From Polytrichum commune (lineage: Eukaryota > Streptophyta > Polytrichopsida > Polytrichales > Polytrichaceae), in contig OX485803.1 of the NCBI GenBank assembly GCA_950295325.1, positions 26,102,001 through 26,166,000 on the forward strand: a stretch of DNA of 64,000 nucleotides, read 5' to 3'. Numbering within the stretch: position 1 is the stretch's first letter; every line of letters starts with the position of its first letter. This document shows, piece by piece, positions 43,836 to 55,406 of this stretch. The notes under the pieces were generated by a model. The model made no database searches. It had not been told where the DNA came from and worked only from the letters and a program-made list of their open reading frames with translations. Position numbers and translations under genes: made by a program.

Positions 43836-45068
43836 CAGTATTTGTATGTACATAGGGTGGAGAAGGGGTAATATAAATTTTGGTTATGCCTAGGTGACAA
43901 GTTACATCAATTTCCGGGATGCACTCTTCAATCCACATATGACCTAGCATGATTGTGAGAAATGATATGATTTGAGGCATTAATGTACAAACTATATGTA
44001 TGGGAGACTTATTGTTTTTCATGTCTAGTGTGTACAAACAAAAAGTCCATTGGGAATCGTAAAGTAGAGGTGGACGTACAGATGGGGCCCTAAAGGATAG
44101 GTTTTCTCTTAACAATACATGTGCTTATCTTATGATTTTTTAATTATATGCTAGAAAAACTAGCACGCCATTAGTACGTTATGTTCTTTTCTTGGATAAA
44201 AATACAAGGATACCTTATGGTTTTCTTGTTTATGTATAAATGATTGATTACATAGTCACCCATGCACATCAATTAGAATTTCACTGAAGAGTGAAATTGC
44301 GGGCATCAATTATTGTGTCAAAGGTAGCATGAAATTTTTGTGATGGGCAATAGTGTCCAATACATGGCTGATAAAGATTGATACCATCATTTTCATGGAT
44401 GAGGTATGTGCTTTGAAAGATTTTGATTTCCAACACCAACAACACAATGGTATTATCAATATGGCAAGTGTCGGAAATTATCTAAAATTTCCCCTGATCT
44501 TGATCTCATAATGGGTGTCGTGTCATTGGGTTATGGGGATCCCACACCCGAGATATGATGCCATATGACCAAGTTTGCTTTAAACAACGATAAGAGATAC
44601 AATGTAATCATCACCATTTCTTAGTATGTCAATCTTGCATGCATTTTGGTGTACAAAACTAACAATGTGGAGTATGAGTTTTGGTTTTGCCTTGAAAACA
44701 TCAAGTGTTGTGTAAGAAGAAGAAGACGAAGAAGCAGAAGAAGAAGCTCTCAGGCCTTTGATGAGAAAAGGAAATGGGTGTAATGCATACATCTTTATTA
44801 TGTGTTCAGTTTATTGTGGAAGGTCGATTTCAACAATGACAAGTTCAATCACAAATTGTCTATAAAAACAAAATCAACAATGGATTTTATTTATTTATAT
44901 TTTGGATGATCCATGATAATATGTCCCCTTCACTCTTGTGCATTCAAAATGTTAGTACTTTATGAGTGAATAATTATAATTAACGTAGAGCCAGATTCAG
45001 AGTATGAACCTTGGACATGTGCCCATTTATTGTATTTGGCTTCTTTGCTCACATGTTACTACTCACTA
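43836..45068. other. No gene seen
   Basis: Short frames only. A GAAGAAGA-type run at 44705-44750 gives a serine-rich frame on the minus strand that is not credible. Confidence 0.4.
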
Positions 45069-45076
45069 CTCATGTG

Positions 45077-46385
45077 CTCGGGGGGGGCACTGGCGAAAAA
45101 CGTAGGAACTACGTGCGATAAAATATAGGGTCTTGTATAAAAATTTGGTGTAAAATTTGTAAATTATTAGATGTAGTATAGGGTGCTTTGGGATTGTGAA
45201 ACATGATTATATGTAATATAGCATTTGACAAAACATGATTAAATTACCTAAGTGGTACATATAAAATAGCATGGAGAAAAAATGATAGTTTCAAAAATTA
45301 AATACTTTGCTACCAAAATATGGCATGTTCTATATAGGAAGGGTTCAAAAGATAAGGGTGAAGGTTGGTACTAAGTGGGGCAATTGTTGGCAACCCATTG
45401 ACTTGATGAAACGTGTAGTCCAAAACGGAAATAGAGAAACGCTCTTCCCAACTGCTATGGCTTACCTCCATTGGTTCAAAAAACAGCCGGGTCTCAACAA
45501 ATATAAGTATGTTGAGAGTGGCTGTGTGTGGGTTGATATGGATGCTATTATCTCAACTGTGTCTCTACTGTATGAATCAACTAGCAAAATCTACACCTTA
45601 GATGAGGTAGATGCAAACTCATTGAGTGAGTTCATTTCAAATAAAAAATAAAACTTGCTAAATTTGTACTATCTCACACACGTGGAGATATAATTTGGAA
45701 AAGGGTTGAATGATCATTAGTATACCTTGAAATCTGTAGTAGTCATTTCAGTTCGAGTACCCTCATATCTCCCACATGTGTAAATGGTAGCCTAGCTAGT
45801 TTAGGTGGATTTTGCTTGCATGGCGTGGGATTTTCCTCCAATGTGTAGGATTGGAATGTCAAGGCATCAATTGTAGGGATTCTGCAAACCTTGTAAATGT
45901 GACTTTGAGACACATGTGGCTGGCCTGTTCCCTAAGACCTCAAGGTTTCTAACTGTGTTATCCAACACAACTTTTATTCGTTGGCTCGTGTTGCTTTATG
46001 ACATGTAATTGCAATCTTTTGTTGTTATTGTTTAGTGTTTTGCTTTGCCCGGACTTCAGTGTGACCCTGAACCCTAAACCCTAGTAAATGTTTGTTTCTC
46101 TTACTCTATACATGTGCTTCTAACAAGAATTCTACTGTATCATGCACTTTAAGGAATGGGGGCAATTAGGGGAAAAAAATACATATAAGTAACATAGGGT
46201 ACCATAAAATCAACCATCCAAGAATTTATAATTACCAATAGGGTGCAAATAATCACAACAATTTACCATTATTTCAAAAATTAGCATCCCTTATAATCCT
46301 TTCTCATAGGTAAATAGCCCCCATTTTAATAGGTCATTATCGCAGGTGTATGCAAAATATACAAGGGAGTGCCCCCCCCCCCGAG
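45077..46385 (+). mobile_element. hAT-like non-autonomous element, copy B
   Basis: Same family as 17647-18964, in inverted orientation. Ends CTCGGGGGGGGCACTGGCG and AGTGCCCCCCCCCCCGAG. The 8-bp duplication CTCATGTG is at 45069-45076 and 46386-46393. Length 1309 bp. The target sequence is unrelated to that of copy A, so the two inserted independently. Confidence 0.88.
45307..45651 (+). CDS. 114-codon ORF carried by hAT-like element, copy B
   Basis: Counterpart of 18389-18733. Opens LPKYGMFYIGRVQKIRV after TTGCTA and ends EFISNKK-stop. Compared with copy A, about ten substitutions (for example H to Q, L to P, D to G) and no indel, so length is conserved in both copies. The first in-frame ATG gives MFYIGRVQ. 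The conserved length hints that the frame was under constraint before or during amplification, but two copies cannot prove it. Confidence 0.5.
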   Translation: MLPKYGMFYIGRVQKIRVKVGTKWGNCWQPIDLMKRVVQNGNRETLFPTAMAYLHWFKKQPGLNKYKYVESGCVWVDMDAIISTVSLLYESTSKIYTLDEVDANSLSEFISNKK

Positions 46386-46393
46386 CTCATGTG

Positions 46394-49190
46394 CTACTAA
46401 TCACATGTTACAACTCACATGGTACTACTCACATGTGACCGCTCACTCATCATTGCTCATGTATTAGCTTCCCTTGCCCAAATTCCAATGAAGGCCACAA
46501 CCATGGAGAAAAGCATTTTTGGAACGTGGAGGTAATCCGAGCTAAAGAAGCGGCGGCGAGAGACAAAGAAATGGAGGCTAAAGCCATCAAGGCCACTATT
46601 AACATAGTTAATGTAGATAAGTAGGCATACTTTGGGTCGAATGGTCGCAAGAGCTATTGTAATTTGTGTTGTAGTTGTTTCTCACTCAAAATCATTACAT
46701 TGGTTGTGTATTTTCTATTTTCCATAATATGAATATCTTTTTTCTCCAATATTCTATTGAGTTTGGGTTGTCCTACCCAAACCATCTCAATGTGAATTGT
46801 TGATTTAATTGTGCCGTTCATTTTTGCATGTATTCATGTAATTACCACTCCTATATGTGCGCATGGTTGACATTCACACGTCATTCTCTAATATCTTTGG
46901 CATTTGTTCTATGATCTTATATATGTAAATGCCCTGAAATGCCCAAAAGGTTTCCAATTTCCAAATAAAATATGAAAAATCTTACAAAAAATCTATTAAT
47001 AATTGTAAATGGTGTCACATTCAATTAGAACTGTCCATTCCAATAACTGAGCTAGTTGGGTAATACATATAGTTGATAGTTTTCTAGTCGTCTTTCATTG
47101 AGCATGAGTAGACTTGTAAGGTATTTGATGCTTGTTAAGTGGCTTTGTTGCAATGTGCATGCATGTGTGGGCATGAGAGGGATGTAGCATTGTCTAAATA
47201 CTTTGGTGTTGGTGTATGTGTAGATTTAGCCTTTGATGTAAGCTATAAGGACAGTGAAGGTGACTTACCATCTAGCATCTTCCAGTGTGTTGATGAGTAG
47301 TTGGTATTTGAACTAGGATATCATTTGCTTGAGCTTATGTCACAAAATCTAGTTCATATATTTGATTGGCCCAACCCAAAAAAATCATATTGATGTAATA
47401 GTTGAGTTGATCATTTGGTCTACCAAAAAAAAACCTCAAAAACCTCACAAAACCTCAACCGCCCACTTACATGGAGCATTCTCATTGGTTAGATTTGCAC
47501 ACTTTGGAGAAAGAATTTGTTTTAAAAACACTTATGTCCTTTGGTATAGACAAACGACATGGTTCCCATCCCGTCGTAGGTCAGTACCAGACATGGACAA
47601 CATGCCTAGCTAGAAATGAACAACTAAGTCCTAAAAAGAGTAGCAATATGTTCCTTGCCCCCCAAAAAAATAAGAAAAATAAAAAGAACAATTGTGAATG
47701 AAATGTTGCCAAGTACCCACTTGATTTTGAACAAAGTTTGAATGCACCAAACCCTCGTTCTCTCTCCCTAGCTTCATGTCCTCACTTCTTTTGCATGTTT
47801 TTCTTCTTTGCTTCTCTTGTATGCTCATTTTCTATTGCAAGATTTTACAAGTGTTTGTTGCAACTCAAGAATCACACAACTCCTAAACTTACATGCTAGA
47901 CAAATTTGTCTTGTGCATTTTACATGATTGTTCGCGTTGGTTTTGAGGATGAACAGAGAGCTAAGTAGGAGTAAATAAAATTTTAAATTTTAAATTTTAA
48001 AATAATGAAACACCTTAAAATAATAGAAAAATGTTGTTAAATTTTGATTTTCTCTCTCTCTCATGATGCTCTCTATTGTTGTATCAAGTACTCAAACATA
48101 GGGTGTCAAGATGAGATTTTCAAAAATTTCTTTAATAAAAGTGGTGCTCAAAAGACAATGGCTCAATTTGGTTTTGGACGTGAATTTCATGACCATAAAT
48201 ATTTTGTACTTGAATTGTTTTTCTTCATATTCGTTGAATTTATCATGAACATGAGATCATCATCAAAATCAATTTTAATGTCATCATATTGTATACAAAT
48301 TTTAGACAACTACTTTTCCAATATTACCATTCATTTACTTGCACACCACTTGCAAAATCCTCAAAAATATGTAAATATGTAAATATATATATATATACAT
48401 AAAAGATAAATTGCTTGACTTTGTAAATTGATATTTTATTAAACGTTTATGATTTTTTCACGAAATTCAAAACACGCGTATATAGTTTTGAATCACTTTC
48501 ACTTGAACTTGTGTAGGGATCAAAAATGGTCCATCTTACTGCACTTGCACCCACCTAAGTCAAATGCACCTCACATAGTTCATGTTTTTTACACATGAAG
48601 TCATGTGGCCTTTATTCATAGTAATGTAAGGTAATCGTGGTACAGAGTCGAGTGACTTTACTCCTACATACTTCATCGTACTGCATTCGATCACAAGTAC
48701 AAAAGTTGGACTACTAGCTACTACAGCTGCAAACTGACCTAACTTACTTTAAGTAATGTGGAGCCCAACTCCCCCAACGATGAGTTAATTACTCCCACTA
48801 TAAAAGTTGCTGCAGTCACGCTCTGAAACTGAGCCTTTCGCATTCAATTTCGGTGAGGCTCTCCCTTGTAGTAGTTGGGAAAGGCTGAAGCTGCCAAGTC
48901 TTCAAACTGCTCCGTGGCCCAATCGCATACAAAACCGATGACATCCCACAAAGATTTTGACGTAAGCCTACCTTCAGCATCTAACAATCATGTCGATTGT
49001 TTGAGGACCGACAGCCTGAGCAAACATATCTTATATGCATCCCTCGTGGATGTTCATAAATTCGCAACGTGAAGGTAGGTAGGTGTGCTTTGAAGATCAT
49101 GCGGCGAAGTCGGTGAACAAGTAGTTTCAAAGTCGAGGGTTTGAATTTGTGTTGGGGTGGTGTCAATGCTTGCTTCAAGTACATAGCATA
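46394..49190. other. No recognisable gene
   Basis: AT-rich. A short stretch at about 46515-46620 reads WNVEVIRAKEAAARDKEMEA on plus, helical and possibly a transposon or NAM-like tail, followed by a stop. An ATATATAT run lies near 48384. Confidence 0.35.
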
Positions 49191-49380
49191 CCTCCCTACC
49201 TACATCTTTACCGACATCCTCGTTTCCATCTCTACCTACTCCGCAACCCTAAAAACTCACGCTTTGTCCACCATCACCACTTGGACAGTCATTTACTTAC
49301 GGCAATCCTCACCTAATTCACATACACAAAGTTTGATCCCACATAGAAATTAAGAGCAATGAGAAAGCCGACAAATTAAC
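49191..49380 (+). pseudogene. LINE-like RNase H domain fragment, copy 1
   Basis: Direct repeat partner of 49870-50079 (about 190 bp; shared CATCACCACTTGGACAGTCAT, TTACGGCAATCCTCACCTA, GAAAGCCGACAAATTAAC). In broken frames it reads HHHHLDSHLLTAILT and, at the end, a degraded form of the SHIGIEGNEKAD signature of RNase H C-termini. Confidence 0.4.
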
Positions 49381-49599
49381 ACCCTCCAATACCATGGCAG
49401 CGCCCCTTTCCCCAACTACATACACATTCTTGAACGAGAAGCAATGTCCTTCATATGCATCCACCATTGGGCGCACATTCCCTCACTCACGAACTTCTCA
49501 TTTTTCCACTTCATCCAAACACCTACCACCCCACTCCCCCTTCCCTACACCTCTTAGCAAATTGACCTCATCAAGAAGCTAGAAAAGAGAATTTTCCCC

Positions 49600-50079
49600 A
49601 ACAACTTGCAAAACAAACAACCTCCCTCCCCCCCTCTTACCCCCCCACCACTTCCACACTTCCCCATTAATCCTGCACTAAAGTACGCACCTCTCCAAAG
49701 CATATACATAGACCACTCGGCATATGAATCAAAACTATCCACCATGGCCAAATTGTGTACCTTCTCCCTCCATCAGGATACTCAAATTAGCGCCCGCCTA
49801 CCCGCATGACATAACATCCTACAAGTTGAGCTCATGGCCATACACCACACCACATCCTCCTCCACCAACCCTCCCTACCTAAATCTTTACCAACAACCTT
49901 GTTTCCATCTACCTACTCCACAACCCTAAAAACTCACCCTCTACCCACCACCACCACTTGGACTGTCATCTACTTACGGCAATCCTCACCTACATTGTTC
50001 AAAACCCTTACCCGATCCACATACACAAAGTCTAATCCCACATAGGAATTGAAAGCAATGTGAAAGCCGACAAATTAAC
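49600..50079 (+). pseudogene. LINE-like RNase H domain fragment, copy 2
   Basis: Reads YIDHSAYESKLSTMAKLC near 49710, matching the first-Asp region of RNase H in outline. HNILQVELMAIHHT follows near 49815, matching the catalytic Glu region (AELLAI). After a stop, the duplicated C-terminal segment ends near VKADKLT. Stops and frame changes make it a remnant. Probably a non-LTR retrotransposon tail; the reverse transcriptase was not found. Confidence 0.45.
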
Positions 50080-51220
50080 AAAAATGGGGGTTGGCTAGCC
50101 ACTTACTCAGCCCCAAGGTGACCAAATGCACATGACCATGGCTTTTCAATACATTGCATGACCTGGTGACACCCATTGTTTGGTTACCACACATAGAGCC
50201 CATCCCCGAAAGGGGGAAGTAGCCCATGGGGCGAGAGGTAGACCAACAACTAGAATGCAACTTTCTGGTCGAATGCAAAACCCCAAAGTCGTGAGGGCAA
50301 CAAGTGAGCCCCATGAATGTCTCAATCAAGGTAGGGAGTTTGAATCTCTTTCAAAGGGGGGTCTTGCAGGGTTTTGAACCCACGCCCTCAAACAAATCTC
50401 AAGCACATCCACCCACCAACCGACCCACACGACTCCAAGGTGACAAGGCCACAACCCATTGTCATACTTAAACAAAAATAAGTCTTACCCCCCACACTAT
50501 CATAATTACATTGGTTACCTCTGACATTGTTACCTTGGAAAGAGCCCACCCCCAAAAAGGGGAAGCATGCAACCTAGGGCCGAAGAGGATCTCGATCATT
50601 CATGCTTAATCTATGTGGAACTGTAGTTTATACCATCATCCATCATCATCATCATCTAAATTCTTTACCTTCAATCAAATATAGAATCCCTATAGAAATT
50701 TCATGTACATAGGGATTTTATTCCATAGCCCCCACACACATCTTTTAGAGATCCAATAAATAATGAACCTCCATACTAAGAAATTGGAGTTTGTTTAAAC
50801 TTTGAAAACCATTCTAAGCTCTATAATCAACATATCACGATCATGGTAGGAAAGGGAGGGGTATTATCACTTAATAAGAAAATTGAGAATTTTTTAACTT
50901 TCATAAAGAATATGAGCTTCATATGAGCTTCAAAATTTATGAGGAGCTTGCCTACGGCCATATTTTGGATCTACTAATATTCTCACACTTAAATGTGTTT
51001 CATATCCTAGGAGAAGCGTGTGCAGAGTTGAAAGTGTCCAATTATATGTATGATGGACCACCTCATAGTAAGCAAGTGGTTGAGAAGAATTAGTGGGTCA
51101 AAATAATATTACCAGATGGTAGAGAGGCAGAATGCCCATGTTTTTTTGCTAGATGTAAGAAATGAACATGAACATGCAAACTTGAATTTCCAAACTCTAT
51201 GAGGGTCGATTTACACTAGT
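50080..51220. other. No gene seen
   Basis: Two similar short patches (AGAGCCCATCCCCGAAAGGG near 50197 and AGAGCCCACCCCCAAAAAGG near 50538) may be fragments of one repeat. Confidence 0.35.
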
Positions 51221-51621
51221 GACTACACTATATATTGTATTTAGTGTCACCGATTCTATTTGTGTTGCTCAGTACTAATTGTAAATTGCATGTGTAGTAT
51301 CATCAACAGTAAATGTGAACTTAACATTACTTGTCATTCCTTGTAAAACAAAATTGGGCATTAGAGATTTACAATGTTGCAAGTATTGTCATGTGCTAAG
51401 TGTTTCTTCCTTTAACTTTCAATCATCCATGACAATACTTCATCACATAAATGTTAGGATGCAAAATATACAAACTTCGTATAATATTCGGCATGGATTT
51501 TGACATCCAAATTTCAATCATCTGTGACAATGCTTTCAAGCTTATTCATAGGAAGTGTCAGTAGAAAAGTTACCACGATGACCGAAAATATCATATGACA
51601 CTAAATATGATATTTAGTGTA
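51221..51621. mobile_element. MITE family M1 bounded by PAL2 palindromes, short copy
   Basis: PAL2 copies at 51226-51246 (CACTATATAT, then TGTATTTAGTG) and 51599-51619 (CACTAAATAT, then GATATTTAGTG) bound about 400 bp that is collinear with 54345-54690 plus 55380-55406. Shared blocks include TCTATTTGT, AATCATCCATGACAA and TGTTAGGATGCA. No ORF. Confidence 0.6.
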
Positions 51622-53665
51622 GAGACCATGACCACTATTTTCTAAAACTTCCCAATCGTTGAGAATTGAGTGACAGTCTCCCTCTATTTTACATTTGGTC
51701 ACCTAAAATAGAAGTGAACGGTAGTGAGCATGATAGAAAATGGATGAGAAAGTGACATGAAAGTGATGTGAAATCCTACATGCCCATAAATGGATAATGT
51801 TTGGTGGCCACCTAGATTTTGCAGCAAGAGAACCCAAATAAATTATCTTAATGGAAAATAAGGGTGACCATGTTATGAGAATTATATGTTAGATGCATGC
51901 ATGTGCATGGTGAAGTGAACAAAAGTTGTAGCATGTCAGTTTAGAGGCGCAAGTAGCCACATCTTCCCAATTACATAACTCAAAACAATAATAAATATTC
52001 AAATTGAAGTTACTAATTAGGTGGGTCATTATGTTTTCATAAATATATTTGCAAACTACATGCTTTACATCCATAGAAGTAGATTCTAAAGTTTGTAGAA
52101 TCTACTTCCAAAACTGTTGGTTTTTGGAAAGTGAGGGTGAAATAGACCTTAAGAAATGCATTTTGCTTCAAAATTTGTGGCGCACTAACATACAATATGA
52201 TCTTGCCAAAAACTTAAACTTTGCACAAAAATCATAATAATTTTTCAAATGAAATAGGTACTAGCTCAAATCCACCACCCAATTTAGTATCTACATCATG
52301 CATATCTCCATCATACTCGTGAGGCACAAAATTTGTTCCATGTTTGGTTCAAACCCATTGGAGGGCTCCGTGGCCTCAAAACGACATTTTGTAAGGAATT
52401 GAGCCTACTTCCCTTAGTATGTATAAAAATTCTATCATAATGGAAGGGCAGATGACAATTCTATCACAAGGGAAGGGCAAACGACTTTTCTTGTTAACTT
52501 TACCATGCATAGAAATATAGTGAGGTTTATTTTTTAAGTATTTTTCCATCAAAACCACTATGTCCCAATCTGAGTCCACTTTAGACTTTGACACATGACA
52601 AATGCATTTAAAATATGACATGGACTTCTCTTGATCATGATCTTTGGACTGCAGACTGTGACCACAATAAATCCTAAATCATATTTTCTCGCGGTCATTT
52701 GTCGCGTGTGTGCAACAACCATGAATATCGTAGATGCATGATTATCTCAGCAAACACATAAAGTCTGCCAAACAAACAATATGTGATGCCACATTTATCT
52801 CACCACCTTAGTCCACCCAACTATGGTGGGGGGTCCTTGGACCTTGTTGTATGGGTACCTCAAAGCCCTTTGGGGGGATATCATGTCCGGTATCTTCAAG
52901 GCACTAGTGGCTAGCTAGGAACTAGTATAGTGTGTCACTATAGTGCCCATTCTCGAAAGGGGAGAATAGTATTGCCCCAATGTCCCCTTGTCCAATGGGC
53001 ATTGGGTCATTAACATAATTACGAACGGACACTTTATTCACGCCGGCCCCTTGCTAAAAAGGGACTGGAGTTTCTATCTATCTGCCACATTTATCCTTTG
53101 CAAACTTTTGGAATCTATGGACCAATACAAAGAACTATTTCTATGACTTCAAAGAAGTATCACCTTCACAAATATAATCTTTTCCTTTGGCTTGGATCAT
53201 GAATGTTTTCATCAAGTTAGCAATTGTAGCAATTGTGGTTTATGAGAATTGTCATTGCAAGTTTCAGAGTTGGAATTCCGATTCCAAAATGAAGTAGGAA
53301 AAAAACTTATGTAGTTGGTGAAAAATCCTGGGAATATCAAACTGTAGATGCTAAATACTTATACTGCATGCAAGAATATAAGTAAGCAAATCTTTTCTAT
53401 AACTGATTGATTATTGAACATGTATTGCATTCAATAAGGGCCGCATTAAAATGAAAAAATCATTGTTCTACATCATACTAAAAATCATGGATCATTTATA
53501 CATCATGCTTGTGTAACATTTATATTCTGAAGAAAGTTTGCAAAGACATTGTAATTAAATAACCAACGTCGGGCAATCCAACGTGAATTTGAGCCCATTG
53601 GCCCTACCCTGCTCAAGAATCCTCTTGGTGCAAGGTGGATTACTGCTTACCTTGCGGTGCGTGGG
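51622..53665. other. No gene seen; one small perfect hairpin
   Basis: A 13-bp perfect stem (GAAGTAGATTCTA / TAGAATCTACTTC) with a 7-base loop lies at 52076-52108. Nothing else is supported. Confidence 0.4.
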
Positions 53666-53963
53666 CTTTTGGCTTGTTCCTACTTATTTAGCTAGTTTTT
53701 TCCATCAAGTAGAGAGAAGATTTTAGAGTGGAAATTGAACCGCCAATCACTTCATTTGGAAATGGGTACCTCTCTACTATCACCCAGTAGTTTAGGGTCA
53801 TCTTGGACCAAAGACTTTTGGCTTGTTCCTACTTATTTAGCTAGTTTTTTCCATCAAGTAGAGAGAAGATTTTAGAGTGGAAATTGAACTGCCAATCACT
53901 TCATTTGGAAATGGGTACCTTTCTACTATCACCCAGTAGTTTAGGGTCATCTTGGACCAAAGA
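53666..53963 (+). repeat. Tandem duplication, period 149 bp
   Basis: Two nearly identical units start CTTTTGGCTTGTTCCTAC at 53666 and 53815. They share TTTTCCATCAAGTAGAGAG and CACCCAGTAGTTTAGGGTC. Only a few substitutions separate them, so the duplication is recent. Confidence 0.9.
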
Positions 53964-54344
53964 CATTACAACACTAAATTGATTTTACACAAACATACTA
54001 CAGAACATGGCTATGCAAACAAATTGTAAATGCATTTTTAATTTTGTTGTAGATTGATTTAGAAAAGGCTTGATGCGTAAAGTGACCTTGAATTCTAATA
54101 CTGATGTTGTAGACCTTTAACATGGTTCATTTTCACTTTATACTAAGCTTGAGGACCCAGTAAATGTAAAATTGGAAATCTACTTCCCACAGTACTGGGT
54201 GCTAATTTTTACTTTCTAGACTTAAAATCTTCTTTTTTGAATAACAAAAATTAACAATGTGTGAGAAGACCATGTTGAAAAGACTTGGGCCCCTAAAGGA
54301 AAAACTCCATGAGGTGAAAATGTAAGAAGTAGCATAGATATAGG

Positions 54345-55406
54345 GACTACACTATATATTGTATTTAGTGTCACCAATTCTATTTGTCCTGCTCAATATT
54401 GATTGTTAGCCGCCCATGTAGTGACACTAGCACTAAATGTAAACCTAAAATTATTTATCATTCTTTGTAAACCAATATAAGGCATTATAAATTTATAATT
54501 GTTGCCATCACTATCACTACTAAGTGGCTTTTCATCCAAATTTTAATCATCCATGACAAAATTTCATCAAAGAATTGTTAGGATGCAGGATATACCAACC
54601 TTTGTTTCAATAATTGGCATTGGATGAACAAAAGTAAGTAGGGATGACAATACTTGTGAACCTATTCATAAGAGGAGTCACCGGATAAGGTTCCTCAATG
54701 ACATAAATTCAAGGTTGTGCAAATGGAGTTGACGTGGTCTCTAGCTGTCACATTGAGATGTAACGCTCACTAATGTAATAATTTTTTTTGTAATGATTAA
54801 AATATATTTTTTCACTTTTTGGTCGATTGCTCTAGCCAATTGTCACTAGCAATTGACTTTTGAGAAAATTTCAAAAATTCTCAACACACATTTTTGGACC
54901 ATAAGGGTGACTGCTATTGGTAGTCGACTTCAAAGGGGAAAGAAATCCCAAAATATTTTTGGACCATTAGATCATGTCAGATGCAAGATCTAATGGTCCA
55001 ATAATATTTTGGGATTTTTTCCCCCTTGAACTCAACTGCTAGTAGCAGTCACCCAGCTAGCCGACTGCTCGAAGTCAACTGCAACAATTAATTCAAGGCA
55101 GTTGACTTGTTGGTCAATCTAGAGAAGTCAACTAGCTAACAAAAAAATACAATTTTTTAATGGATGGTTAGAAATTGCAGTAACAAAATCTAATAATCCA
55201 AATTCTTTTTGGAACTTTTGAGCTTTTTGCCTTTGCAAGCAATTACTCAGTAGCAATTGACCAAATTGTTGACCAAGGGTTGTCCACATCAAATTACTTA
55301 TGGGTAAAGTGTTGGACCTACCCCCACCAACATGATGTGATGTGACGGACGTTGAGATAAAATCCTTGGATAAAATACCATATGACACTAGATACAATAT
55401 TTAGTG
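54345..55406. mobile_element. MITE family M1, copy enlarged by a nested foldback
   Basis: PAL2 copies at 54350-54370 and 55386-55406 mark the ends, matching the 400-bp copy at 51221-51621. About 680 bp of extra sequence (roughly 54695-55375) interrupts the element and includes the foldback at 54905-55054. Confidence 0.55.
54905..55054. mobile_element. Foldback element with about 68-bp arms, nested in M1
   Basis: The left arm ends CCCAAAATATTTTTGGACCA TTAGATC and the right arm starts GATCTAATGGTCCAATAATA. Arms pair over about 68 bp (54905-54973 with 54986-55054), out to GGGTGACTGCTA / TAGCAGTCACCC, around a 12-base loop. Confidence 0.75.
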
